A stretch of DNA of 64,000 nt from Hydrangea macrophylla (Eukaryota; Streptophyta; Magnoliopsida; Cornales; Hydrangeaceae), in assembly GCA_033977485.1 (NCBI GenBank), contig CM066995.1, positions 53,472,162 through 53,536,161 of the forward strand. Reading direction: 5' to 3'. Below are positions 34,345-45,604 of this stretch, piece by piece. The translations under genes and the position numbers were made by a program. Below the pieces are notes generated by a model. The model saw only the letters and a program-made list of their open reading frames with translations. It ran no database searches and was not told where the DNA came from. The stretch's first letter is position 1, and each line of letters starts with the position of its first letter.

Positions 34345-35503
34345 TCAAGATCTTATGATCGAAAAACTTATCAAACTTCTCTCCATAGAGATAGTGTCTC
34401 CAATCTTCGATGCAAACACTATTCCTGCCAATTCCAGATCATGCGTAGCATAGTTCTTCTCCTGTACCTTTAATTGTCTTGATCCGTATGCAATGACATT
34501 CTCATCTTGCATAAGCACACAACCAAGTCCTTGGTGCGATGCATCACTATAGATCACATACATTTCTCCACTCTTAGGTATCGCAAGTACTGGTGTAGAA
34601 GTTAATCTTTCCTTTAACTCCTGAAATGCACCCTCATGCTTGTCTGTCCATTCGTACTTCATCTCATTCCTTGTAAAATTTGTCAAAGGTTCTGCTATCT
34701 TGGAAATTCCTTCTACATATCTCCTATAATATCCTGTTAAGCTAAGGAAACTCCTAACTTCTGTCGCATTGGTCAGTCTATTCCAACTTAAGACTGCATC
34801 AATAGTAGATGAGTCCACAGAGATACCATCTTGAGATATAACATATCCTAAGAATTCTGTAGCCAAACTCCTACTTACTGAACTTAGCATACAACTTACT
34901 ATCTTGAAGCGTCTGCAAGGCAATCTGTAAGTGCTCCTTACACTGTTGGCATATTTGTCAATCCAAAAGGCATAACTAAAAAATCATAATGCCTGTATCT
35001 TGTCCTAAACGCAGTCTTCGATACATCCTCTTGTCGAACTAACAACTGGTGATATCCCGAATGCAAATCGATCTTGGAAAAGATCCTTGATCCTTGTAAT
35101 TGGTTGAATAGGTCGTCTATCCATGGTAGCGGATATCTATTCTTAATCGTAACCTTGTTCAACTCTTTGTAGTCTATGCAGAGTCGAAGTGTTCCGTCCT
35201 TCTTCTTCACAAACAGAATTGGTGCCCCCAAGGTGACGTACTCAGGTGCACTAATCCTAGATCTTCAAGCTCCTGAACTTGCTTCTTCAATTCCAACATC
35301 TATGTTGGTGCCATCCTGTATGGAGTCTTAGATATCAGCAATGTGCCAGGTACTAGTTCCACACAGAAGTCTATTTCTCTTTTTGGTAGACGTCCTTTAA
35401 TATCCTGGAATACATCCTGAAAGTCTTGCATGGTGGGAATCTGATCTATCGTGAGCTCCGTACTATTACTACTGGTTATAGCTAAACCACTTGTCAAGAA
35501 CAT
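34345..35503 (-). pseudogene. Gypsy reverse transcriptase / RNase H, broken
   Basis: Pieces on the minus strand. 35503-35300 carries the pre-RT segment (LPKREIDFCVELVPGT, YRMAPT) and ends in a stop. 35231-34938 carries RT fingers and palm ([33 protein letters not shown] with the first catalytic Asp, [10 protein letters not shown]). 34923-34345 carries the thumb, connection and RNase H start ([36 protein letters not shown]). The stretch between FGLTNMP and KEHLQ, which should contain the Y/F-x-DD catalytic box (roughly 30 residues), is missing, so the enzyme cannot work. Frameshifts join the parts. Confidence 0.9.
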
Positions 35504-35542
35504 ATCACTCGTTGTCTGACACTGAAATATGATCTTTGGACG

Positions 35543-36037
35543 TTATTGTATTGGAAATACAATCGTCCTAGTAGGGAAATCAAGGTTGGCATCATATTTA
35601 GATAACCAATCCATCCCTAGGATAATGTCAAATTCCGACATCAACAGAACCACTAAGTCTGTTGGAAGATTCCTATCTCCCAAGGTCAATGGGTAATCTT
35701 TACACACTTTACCCAGCTTACCAGTCACTCCCAACGGTGACACAACATTAAGTGTTGGCTCGAGTGTCTTGGGTTCTAAACCCAATTGACGCACAATCTT
35801 AACAACAATAAATGAACGTGTAGCTCCAGTATCGAATAAAGCTATAACTGGACTATGAAAGAGTATAAGCGTACCTTCTAAATGTTGCTGCTCATTAGCA
35901 TTAAAGCCTGCTTCTGCTAGGATAATATCATTCATCCTTGTCTGATCAGGGGGTCCTTGAATCCCTTGACTGGTGCTCCGTAGTATCCTGCTTGTGGTGC
36001 ACAACAATCCCTGCTCAAGTGCCCTAGCTTGTTGCAA
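35543..36037 (-). pseudogene. Gypsy aspartic protease region
   Basis: A 164-codon open stretch with LFDTGATRSFI (active-site loop with the canonical DTGA) and FDIILGMDWLSKYDANLDF, the two hallmarks of chromoviral proteases. It overlaps the zinc-knuckle region in another frame and is separated from RT by a stop, so it is a fragment of a broken polyprotein rather than a separate gene. Confidence 0.85.
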
Positions 36038-36931
36038 TTACCCACCCGGTGATTAACCCTGGAAATTGTGCAAAACTTTGTAATGTGCCCTGGCTTCCCA
36101 CAATTAAAACATCCTCCAGTGTTTGATAGTAGGGCCGTAAGTAATGCTTGCGGTTGCGGTCCTCACTGTTGATACTACTGGGGTCGAGAATAGCTTCACT
36201 AAGGCTTCTTGGTTCTATACCAGGTTCTCTTATTCCCTTGAAAATTTCCCTGAGGTCTCCACCCTTGGGTATTCCTTGGTGGTTGGTTCTAGAAATTCCT
36301 CTGTTGTTGGAAACTCCTCGACGGCTGAGGTCGATTCATCTGTGATCGTTGTGCTAGATAAGCGTCCTTTTCCAGTCCTGCAGCGAATCTAACAATTCCC
36401 TCAAATGACTGATTTAGATGACCAACAATCATATGTCTGGGGTGGGGGTTAAATCCTTGGTGAAATCTCTTCACCTTCTTCTGAGGAGTATCTATCATAT
36501 ATTGGGCAAATCGAGATAGACTCTCGAACTGTGTTGTGTTTTCTCGCACAGTCAATCCTCCTTGGACCAGATTGAGAATGTTTCTTTCCTGTTGATCTCT
36601 CTCATCTTCGGGGAAGTATTTCTCAAAAAATCTGCTTTTGAACATTTCCCAAGGCATCGCTCTCGCAACATTTATCCGAATAGTGGCTCGCTCAGCTTCC
36701 CACCAATCTACGGTGGCGTAGGTGAACTGGAACGTAGCAAGTCAATGCTTCTTTTTCTCACTACATTCTAACGCTTCAAACATTAACTCCATCTATCTTA
36801 CCCATTGCTCGGCCTTCCACGGTTCTGTTAGTCTATCAAACTTCTTGCGACGGAGTCCACGAAAATTTGCTATTAACTTGTCTCCAGGTTGCTGTGGCTG
36901 AAATGGTGCTGTTGGGGGTTGAATAGGTCGC

Positions 36932-39900
36932 TGTAGACACCCCAATTTTGACCAAACTATTAAACTTAGGGGGATTACCTCTAGAAATCAATGATGAATA
37001 ATGTCCCGACGATTTTCTTCAAGTTCATCGCTTCGACTTCTGAAAAGCTTCAAGTTCCCCAAACCTTGCTCCTAATACCCCTAGATTTGGCCAATCACTG
37101 ACCATCTGTCTCGAGCTCACTGGATTATGTGTTACTTTCTAAAAAAAATGGAATAGATTAAATAATACTAATAGTAATAATGATATTTTTTAAAAATAAC
37201 ATTGTTTCCCATATTTTTAGATTCAAAAAGAAAAAAAAAAGAAAAATATTATATTTGGTGATTCATATGATTAATTTGGATTTAAAATGAAAAATGTGTC
37301 TATACATACATATATATATAAGAAAAGAAAAATAATAAAAGAAAGTATCCCATGTGATTTGGAGAGTTAGAGATTCCTTGGCATATTCCTAATCTAAGCA
37401 AATACCCAAAGAACCTTTTGTTGGGCACTAATCTCCCACGTGCTTTGAAGATGCTTTAGAATGTTCCTTTATTCTAGCCAGCTTAAATGTCTTTCAAGTT
37501 TCTTGGAATTACATAGAAGTGCCATGGAGAGTTAGAGATGCCATAGAATATTCCTAACCCACCCCAAATTGACCTATCTACCCTTATCTTAGCCACCAAG
37601 GAAATCAAAGTCTACAAAAGCTCATTTCTCTCATTATAGTAAGGGTTGGACACTTAAATTATATAGAGAAATATATTAGGAGAGTTTTAGAGGAAAAAAT
37701 ATAGAGAAAGAGACTCTACCAAATCTCAAACCCAATCCTCACCAAACTCTACCCAAGTCATACAATCCATCAAATCACTATTGAAGGAGCTTGAAGCTTG
37801 AGGAAAAAGAAAAGAAAAGGCTTTAGGAATTCAAGATCTCTATTAATTTTGAAAGGGTCTAGAGGTAAAACCTTCAAATCTATATATATAATAATTCAAT
37901 CACAATTCATAAATTTAGGATCTTTACACATTTTCAAAAAGTTTCTTCCTACCTCATTTCATCACACACAACTAGAATTGTGATTGAATTTCATTTTGTT
38001 TCTCTCATTGATTTGGATCTAAATAGAGCTTTTGGTTTAAAATAAAACTAGTTTGTAAAAAGAAGTTTCACTTGGATTTTTCAAATAAACTTTGATTCTA
38101 CTTCCTTTTGTTTATATTTTCTTTTTGAAATCCATGAGATCTTTAATATCTCATTGGATCCTCTTGAGTTTGATCCTCTAGTCCCCTATGATCCTATGAT
38201 TTATATGGGGAATAAGGTGGATCATAGTTTTATCGACACATGATTGGTTGGGTACAAGTTTCAATTCATGACTTGGACCCTTCAATTTGAAATCTCATAG
38301 AGTTCTTTCTATATTTTATGAAGGTTCATGTGGATTTGGTTTTAAGCAAAAAAAATGTGGATTTGGTTATATCTAATCTCCGAGGAATATTAATTTGAGA
38401 GGAGAATAGGATATAATAAGTTCATATACCTCAAGGATCATCAACTTGAGAGAGGGATTGACTTGATAACTTTTATGACTCAAATGTTGGTATTGGTGCA
38501 GTGAACTCATAAACTCACTGAGATCAAAGATTTTTAATTAAATCATGGTCCATGAGAATTGAATGAGACCAATTGGAGAATATTCATAACTTATATATGT
38601 GTTATTGGAACTTTTTTTTAATGAAATCTTATACTTAGGATGGTTTGGCCTTATGATTTGTGAGTAGGTTGCTCTCTGTCAAAAATTTTAGAACAGTAAG
38701 TTCGTTTTAAAATGAGTGAATCAGAGCCTTAATCAAGTTTTCATGACCTCAAATAATTTTTTAGGTTGTTCAATATGTTAGGAAGATACCTTAAAAATAT
38801 CAAAGTGATTCTGATATTTTTACTATTTTTTGAAAATCATACAAAAACTCTGGACAGAGTTGAAAATTTCTGAGTGATGTCTGGTTATGACCCTATTCCC
38901 AGAGATTTAGCCGTTGGATCTTTGATTTTATTTTTGGGTTAGAAACTAGACTCACAGAGTCATAACATACTCAAAAATTATTAAGATCCAATCTTTGGAA
39001 TTATTTTATTTCTATTTTTGAAAGTCTGGTTTGCTCTCTGTAATTCTTACAATTCTGTCACAGTTTTGATAAAACTTGAATAACTCTAATATTATGGACT
39101 CCTAATGTCCTAAGATCTAAACCATATCTTTAATAATGTCAATTAAGTTTAAATCCAGAGGCTATATGATCCAAACTAATGAATATCTTATAGCTCATGA
39201 TCATGCATTCATTTATACATATTGATACTTATGAGTAGAACTCATTTTTGGCCTAAGTTGCACTTAATTGAACCTAATTGGACATGACTAGGGGTTCCTT
39301 ATGATCATGTTGGGGCTATGACATCTCTATATAGACATTACATTAACTCCTAGTTGAGACTTGTATATCTATAGATATGCCATGGTTCCAATTAGTTAAA
39401 AGGAGTTCAAAGTTATGTCAATTCCTCCTCTACTTGATAGATTTAAGCTAGAAGTTTAGGATTAATTATTTGATATCTTGTTTGAAGCATGTGGACTAAT
39501 CTTTGTTTTGTAGCACTTTTGAGGTACAATTTCTGAAACCTTTCTCTAGTTTATTTTACTTATTGATTTTATTGATTTTTCGACTCCATGTTCGACACTT
39601 TAGATTAGGTCTTGCCTTATGTGTATATGTGATTAGAGACCTTTTCTTAGGTTTTATTTTCTTGCATGCACCACATGTTAAATATTCGCAGCGGGATCCC
39701 GGGTAAGTTTCTTTAAGTTCCCTATTGCATATCATATGCTTGCTAATTGAATTACATGGTTTTGGATGCTATTTTATCGTTAGCAATCTTACACAGTTTT
39801 AGACATGCTTTTGTAATGTATATATATACTAGGTTCCCGGCACGTGCGATGCACGTGCCAATCCCCTCTTATGCATTTGAGTATAAGATATAAATTTGGT

Positions 39901-40886
39901 ATGAGATTTGAATATAAGTGAATTTTGGTATATTAATGACCAATTCGTAAATATATTAATTTTAGAGAAGAAGTACCAAAAAGTAAATATTAGTGACCGA
40001 TTCGTAAATAGCCATTAAAATAACCACTTTTGTTGACTTTTTTTGAAGTGAATAATAAATATCCCAAAACTTGCTCATCCAAATGCAATTACACATATTA
40101 CAATATATGAATACTAAATTTGAGAGAAGAAGTTGACCAAATTATAAATATTAGTGACCAATTCGTAAATAGTCACCAAAATAACCGCATTTGTTGACTT
40201 TTTTTTGAAGTGAATAATAAATATTCCAAAAATTGTTAAGCCATATGTAATTAGGCATAATATTATTGATTGAATCCTCATTATTATATTAAATAAAATT
40301 TTAAAAGTTAACCTGAATGTAATAATTCATTTGAAATGACATAATTACCCTCGCACAAACCAATATATCATTATGATGAGTATCGAGATGTATGAGTCAT
40401 TTTGTATACTAAAAGGGTGCACTTGTAATTACAAGTTTTCCTAAAGATTCTTGGTGGGCTGAAATGACAAAATTGCCCTCACACAAATCAATACATTCTT
40501 ATGAGGAGTATGTATATAAGTTTTGGAGAGGGGCAAAATGGTATTTGACTAAGTCAGTTTTGAGCTGCTGCATTCTTATATTATAATAAGGTTATGATAT
40601 ATATATTAGTTGAGGGCATGATTAGATTAATAATTCGATTAAAAAGGATAATGAGTAGAGGCCTATCATGAGATAGGACGAGAAGGGGTGTTTTAGTCCC
40701 CCAGGCTCCTTCCCCTCTCATTTCATAATTCTCGAACCTAGAAATCTCTGATTTCCAAAAGATCAATTTGCTTTCAAAATAGTTTCTTAATTTTCCTTTT
40801 ATAAATTAAGTGGTGACTCCTATTTGAATTTGAAAGAAATTGAAAATTGTTTTAAACAAAAGTGGGCCTAAATGTCTGTATCCACA
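36932..40886 (+). mobile_element. Solo LTR, 3,955 bp, containing a Helitron
   Basis: Starts TGTAGACACCCC and ends CTGTATCCACA; flanked by a perfect 5-bp TSD GTCGC (36927-36931 and 40887-40891). Removing it restores continuity of the gag segment. Mostly AT-rich, with no retroelement domains. The family is uncertain; very long LTRs beginning TGTAGACACCCC suggest a Tat-type gypsy element. Confidence 0.88.
39829..40597 (-). mobile_element. Non-autonomous Helitron, 769 bp
   Basis: On the minus strand the element begins TCATAACCTT (40597) and ends in a 9-bp-stem, 3-nt-loop hairpin (39839-39859, GGCACGTGC / GCACGTGCC) followed six bases later by CTAG (39829). It sits between an A (minus-strand 5' flank, 40598) and a T (3' flank, 39828) with no TSD, as expected for Helitrons. 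No Rep/helicase coding. The 5' end is less certain than the 3' end. Confidence 0.75.
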
Positions 40887-41027
40887 GTCGCTGATTGGTA
40901 GCATGGTTATAGTATCCCCTACATGCTACATTCTTTGCATAAATGCTTCAAAAACTCCAGATGGGTCCATTCCTTCTGGAATAGGTGCTCCATTATGTGC
41001 TTGGTGATTTCTCAAAGGTCCCACCAT

Positions 41028-41280
41028 AATGATAATGAGTGTCACCTATAAGAGACCCACTGATTAGCTGAAAGTCTTCTCACAGAAACAAAAACAAAAA
41101 CAAAGTAGAACAACCAACCACGAGAATTAACAGTTCTACTAAACAACACAGAAGGATCAACATACAACAAATAGCAAAAGCACTACTCGAATATATATAT
41201 ATATATATCAGAAGATGTACAACATAGTACACATCAATCAAATTGTGTACCACATGGGACAAAAGCTATAACAATATTGA
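41028..41280 (-). other. Gypsy leader sequence upstream of gag
   Basis: Between the gag start and the solo LTR at 41286. AT-rich, with an AT microsatellite (about 41,192-41,208) and poly-Leu-like artefact frames; no feature assigned. Confidence 0.6.
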
Positions 41281-42596
41281 GGTCATGTAACAACCTGCAT
41301 TTCATTTAATTTTAATTTGAGCATGTCCATATTTAATTTGTATTTGCATTGTCATAATTAAATTCATTTAGTATTGTCTGCTTTTATTTTAATTACAGTC
41401 CTCATGATTTGAATCTAAATTTCTTGTCTAATTCATATTGAAATTTCTTTTGGGGTCAAACTGCAATTTTATAAATTTTAATGTAACCCGTGTTGAATTT
41501 CAAAAAATGGTGGAAACATTCCTGTTTAACTCAAAATGTATTTTTATAACACCAGAAAAGTATTTCTTTCGTTAAAATAAATTTTTTGTATTTTTGGGGT
41601 GACCACCGCGCCACGAAAATATCAGTTTACTTTCAAAACTGTCCACACTGTGTTAAACTTCCACAGATTTTGGAAGTGATGTAAAGTGTGATTGGACTTA
41701 TGCTTTATTTTCCATTTATGGAAACAAATCATTGGCTTGTGCCTTGTTTGTTTTTACCTATTTTGTGTGTGTGTTTGTTGTGCCTTGAGCCAATTTTTTC
41801 ATTCCCAAACAATCTAAATTGGCCCCTACAATCTCTAACACAACCTTTACTAGCTAAATCCTCAACAGATTATATATATGGACTTATATATACGTATATG
41901 TATATTTTGATTTAGGAAATTAGTATATCAATTATATTTGTTGAGTGTAGTTCAATTAACTTGGAGACCAAGTTGTTGGATTTCCTTATATAATCCTACT
42001 ACACTCTCTTTAACACACACATTCTGTACAAACAAAAATTCAGAGAGAGTTCAGAGAGTTTAGTTTACAGAAATTTTGAGAGAGAGAAAGAGCCCAACCT
42101 CCATAGCTTGAAGCTTGGATTTCCTATTTTGATTTACTCTTTCAACAATACTTCTATCTCTAATCTAAGTGAGTATTACCAACTCACTCAGAATGTAAAT
42201 TATACTTTAGTTTGCTGTTTGTATTAGTCTTATGTGTAGTTGCCATTGTTGATTTTTCATGGATGCTTGAAGCTTAAAAAATGGTGATTTCCAAAACTTG
42301 ACCAAAATTCGTTTTGATAGATAATAATGATAGATTACAGTTTATAGAAGCTATGTTCAAAGTATTGGAGCTTAATTCATTCGTATATGAAAGTATATTA
42401 GAATTGAAGTTTTGTCACCCCTCGATTTTTCGTAAAATTCGAGAGCTACGATTGAAATTGGTTAAAACCAATCGCGTATTCATAATCCTTGCGGAAAAAC
42501 GGAGAGAACCATATATTACAAGTCATGTTTTCATTCGGATTTGAAAATGGGTCAAAAATCAGCCTTAAATTCGTAACAGGAGAGAAACTGTTGATG

Positions 42597-42668
42597 CCAA
42601 TTGATTGGCATGTTTACCAATCGATTGGAATCATTACCAATCGATTGGCATGTTTACCAATCGATTGG
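42597..42668. repeat. Four CCAATCGATTGG palindromes at exact 20-bp spacing
   Basis: CCAATTGATTGG at 42597, then CCAATCGATTGG at 42617, 42637 and 42657. Each is a 12-bp palindrome (the first has one change at the centre), separated by 8-bp spacers CATGTTTA, AATCATTA, CATGTTTA. Confidence 0.97.
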
Positions 42669-43079
42669 CATTTTTCACTGATGACTTTTAGTAAAATGAC
42701 CATAACTTCCTCTAGGAAACTCGAAAACGCGCACGGTTTGAAGCGTTGGAAACTAGACTCAAAGACCTTTCTTTTGATATGTAATTCATGTACACAAATT
42801 ATAACTCATTTTTTAGGACATTACTTCAAAGTAGACCCACTTGTGTTCTAATAGCGATAAAAGCATATTAAAGCATTCTTTGATGAATTCACCGGTTGTT
42901 TCATATAAGATTTGATTTTTTCTCGTATATCCATGGTTATCATTCCCAATACTTTATATTTCTGTATTAAGTCACATATCATTCATGTGGAGACAGTTGT
43001 ACATGCATGGTGAGTGTTGGTTAGTATGGAAAAGAGTAATGGACAATGTGGTATAGTGAGTGGAGTTGAGATTGTGTTG

Positions 43080-43430
43080 TGGACACTCCCTGGTAAGTGA
43101 GTACCAAAGTGTGTTTTGATTGAGATTGTGGCGAGGGTGTCTTTGAAATGCGACGGTGGCAAAACTGGACACTCCCTGACGACCATGGTAGCATCAAAGT
43201 GTGTGAAGCCGAACTTGGACATTCCCTGGCACCCATGGTAGTGCTAAAGTGTGCATACGGACACTCCCTGATACCCGAGTCTGGATACTACGTGAGGGTT
43301 CCTTCGGTATTTGCATGGCGGATTAGGTATTAAAGTGTGAGGCATTGGACACTCCCTGGTACCCCGGACCAAAGTGAGGCAAACTGGACATTCCCTGGCA
43401 CCCTTGTGCTAAAGTGTGGCTATCGGAGTA
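43080..43430. repeat. Irregular repeat of GGACACTCCCTGG / AAAGTGTG words in solo LTR
   Basis: GGACA[C/T]TCCCTGG followed by a variable stretch and then AAAGTGTG recurs about six times at 50-65 bp intervals between 43,080 and 43,430. Each starts a clause of the pattern; no protein is encoded. Confidence 0.75.
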
Positions 43431-44219
43431 TTTCAAATATACTTGTGTGTGATAGTGGATTGTTGGGTTTTGTCGAGAGAAAAGAGTCGGTACGATGAGT
43501 TTGGTGCATTGTTTTCATACACGGTCACATATATGTGAATTATAGCTTTCAAATGATATTATTTTTGTTTTCTAAAATGAACTCTTTACTCTAATGTAAA
43601 CTCATTGAATTAAATGGGAATTTGAAAATGGTAAATGAGTATGTTTTACATTCAAAGTTATGTTTTTAATACTCACCAGCTGCTTGAAGCTGATGGCATT
43701 GATGCGCCCTGGACATTCGTGTTCAGGCTTTTCAGGTTTTGATCAAGCGGAACATTATGATTATGCAAACTGAGAACGGCTGCTTTAGATGATAGAACTG
43801 TTATCAATATCCTATGCTTTAATTTATGAATTGTTTTGTATTAAGGATGACTATAATAGACATTAAGTTATTGTTTTGTTTCAAGGCAGTCTGTGCCTTT
43901 AGATGACCCGTACTGTAATATGTAATAAGTTAGAAAAATTTTATAAGCCTTGATTGCTCTGCTCTGATTATTATGTTTTGTTGTTGACGTTTGGGACGGA
44001 ATCGATCCTTCAAACTGTCACGACCTACGAGTCCATAAAGGAAATTAAACGCTTTCCATATTTATGCTACGCCGGGGCTTGACAGGTCAGCTATTATAAT
44101 ACTACTACTACTGATAGCTATACAAAGCTATGGTCAAATAACTATCACTTAAGCTCCCAAAAATCAAGTAAACTAAAAATAATAGAATCCTGTAGGTCCT
44201 GACTCAAAAATCGTCAGTG

Positions 44220-44946
44220 TCTGATCATGCTGGTGGTGCCTCATCCTCTGGTATAATGTCCATCTCCATAGGTGGATCGGTCTCTGTTGGCGCAGCAAGT
44301 CCTCCAACCACTACTCCTATATTCCAATTCTCGACGATCATCTCGTCAACATCCATATCCTCAACACTAAACGCTGGCTCGGTGACATCAGTGATCAACT
44401 CAGCAAAATCCCCAACTAGGGCCATAGTCTCTGCTAATGCAGCCTATCCTATTGGAACTCCAACTGGCTTGTGCAACCATCGCTGCTACCCACTCGGCTG
44501 CCATATTGGAAATGGCTGCCATATAAAGTACGGGTCCTACTGGTAAATCAAACACAACGGGTACCTCTGGCACTAAAATCTCCTCGCCAGGAACCTTCTC
44601 TGCTGGTATCTCCAAAATCTTGTATCCCTCTACCTCTATGTCATCCACCACAACCTCCTCATCAACGGACCCTGGGTCCTCCTCTGGATCCTCCTCTGGC
44701 TCCTCGTCTTCCTCTACGGGCTCTATGTCCTCCAACGGGGTCCTCATCGTCCATAGGCTTTTCCTCTCCATCCCCATCGATATCCTCGTCGGGATGCTCG
44801 TCCTCTAGCTCTGGGTCCTTCTCACCCTGAATCGGCTCAGGCTCCGGAACTAGCACTGGTACGTCCGGTACCGGTGATGGTTGGGCTACTACTAGTGTAG
44901 CCTCAGTAGGTCCTCCAAGAATAGCTCGAAGATCAATAGCGTCCAT
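44220..44946 (-). pseudogene. Acidic reading frame upstream of gag in the gypsy element, frameshifted
   Basis: Between the PBS and gag, the minus strand has three overlapping open segments (44946-44662, 44777-44400, 44425-44225) that read as one frameshifted protein. It begins MDAIDLRAILGG, becomes very rich in Glu/Asp (EEDEEPEEDPEEDPGS), then has a short hydrophobic/Ala patch (YMAAISNMAAEWVAAM) and ends in another acidic part. GC content is higher than in its surroundings. I do not recognise a named domain. It could be an N-terminal extension of gag or an accessory frame of this lineage; its function is unknown. Confidence 0.5.
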
Positions 44947-45350
44947 CTCTAGCTTACTCTAGATCAAACGTAAAATCTCCTAGTAAATATCCCTTCCAAT
45001 CCTCGCTGAATGATAAGCATCTATACGCATCTCCGTAGGGTGGGTCTTCCTGGTCACATAGAGAGCCTTCCACATGTCCTCCTCTAGATATCGGCTAGCT
45101 GTCTAGTGTATGCGGTCATGATAAAACTCTGGATCAGTTGGCTCCATAGTATCCCCATGGATTACGTGTCCTCCATAGGCATCAGTCACAAACTTATGGA
45201 ACTCTGGATCCGTAATGCTATCCTGCAAAGGAAACTATCTATCGTTAGACGAATGAACTTATCTCATACTCATATCTCATCTCAGGCAATCTTAAAACAC
45301 TAAGACCAGATGGTGTGAACTATTGGTGAAAGGAAATATCACAACCTAGG
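44947..45350 (-). other. Gypsy 5' leader after the PBS
   Basis: About 400 bp between the PBS and the acidic reading frame; no coding or structured feature assigned. Confidence 0.6.
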
Positions 45351-45362
45351 CCTCTGATACGA
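45351..45362 (-). other. Primer binding site of the gypsy element, initiator tRNA-Met type
   Basis: The minus strand reads TCGTATCAGAGG eight bases downstream of the 5' LTR end. Ten of eleven bases match TGGTATCAGAG, the usual site complementary to plant initiator tRNA-Met. Confirms the minus-strand orientation of the element. Confidence 0.85.
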
Positions 45363-45604
45363 AAAATCATGTCACGCCCCGGAGCAGCAAAAATAGAGAA
45401 AATAAATTTCCTTTTTGGGTCCATAGGGAATGACAAGTGAAAATCACTAATTATCCACACCACACAGTACTAATCCACAAGATAAACAGAAACAACAAGA
45501 ATAGGAAACAACTGAATAATAATAACAGTATAATGATTACAGACATCAGAGTGTGGTCCACAGGATCACAACAGGTCTGGAGACAACATATGCCCAATTA
45601 CCCG

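Larger units (their letters stand above)
36040..41027 (-). pseudogene. Gypsy gag, split by a 3.96-kb solo LTR
   Basis: A likely start is the ATG at 41027-41025 (MVGPLRNHQAHNGAPIPEGM); the frame runs to about 40,892, then continues at 36,926 after the solo LTR. The gag core includes KFDRLTEPWKAEQW, WWEAERATI, MFKSRFFEKYFPEDERDQQE and FESLSRFAQYM. Two zinc knuckles follow near 36,040-36,110 (CFNCGKPGHITKFC, then a damaged NCNKLGHLSRDC). Stops (for example just after AFMQRM and in EQWVR-stop-ME) show it is dead. Confidence 0.85.
41286..44084 (+). mobile_element. Gypsy-type solo LTR, 2,799 bp
   Basis: Starts TGTAACAACC and ends CGGGGCTTGACA; flanked by a perfect 5-bp TSD GGTCA (41281-41285 and 44085-44089). 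Inserted in the leader of the gypsy host element, opposite in orientation. Same family as the old LTR at 16669-19330 but much less eroded. Includes a tandemly phased palindrome cluster (42597-42668) and a region of repeated GGACACTCCCTGG / AAAGTGTG words (43,080-43,430). Confidence 0.92.

Noticed and set aside
42597..42668. Four evenly spaced short repeats that superficially resemble a CRISPR array
   Set aside because: Repeats are 12-bp palindromes with 8-bp spacers, only four copies, inside a TSD-flanked plant solo LTR; no cas genes and the wrong organism.
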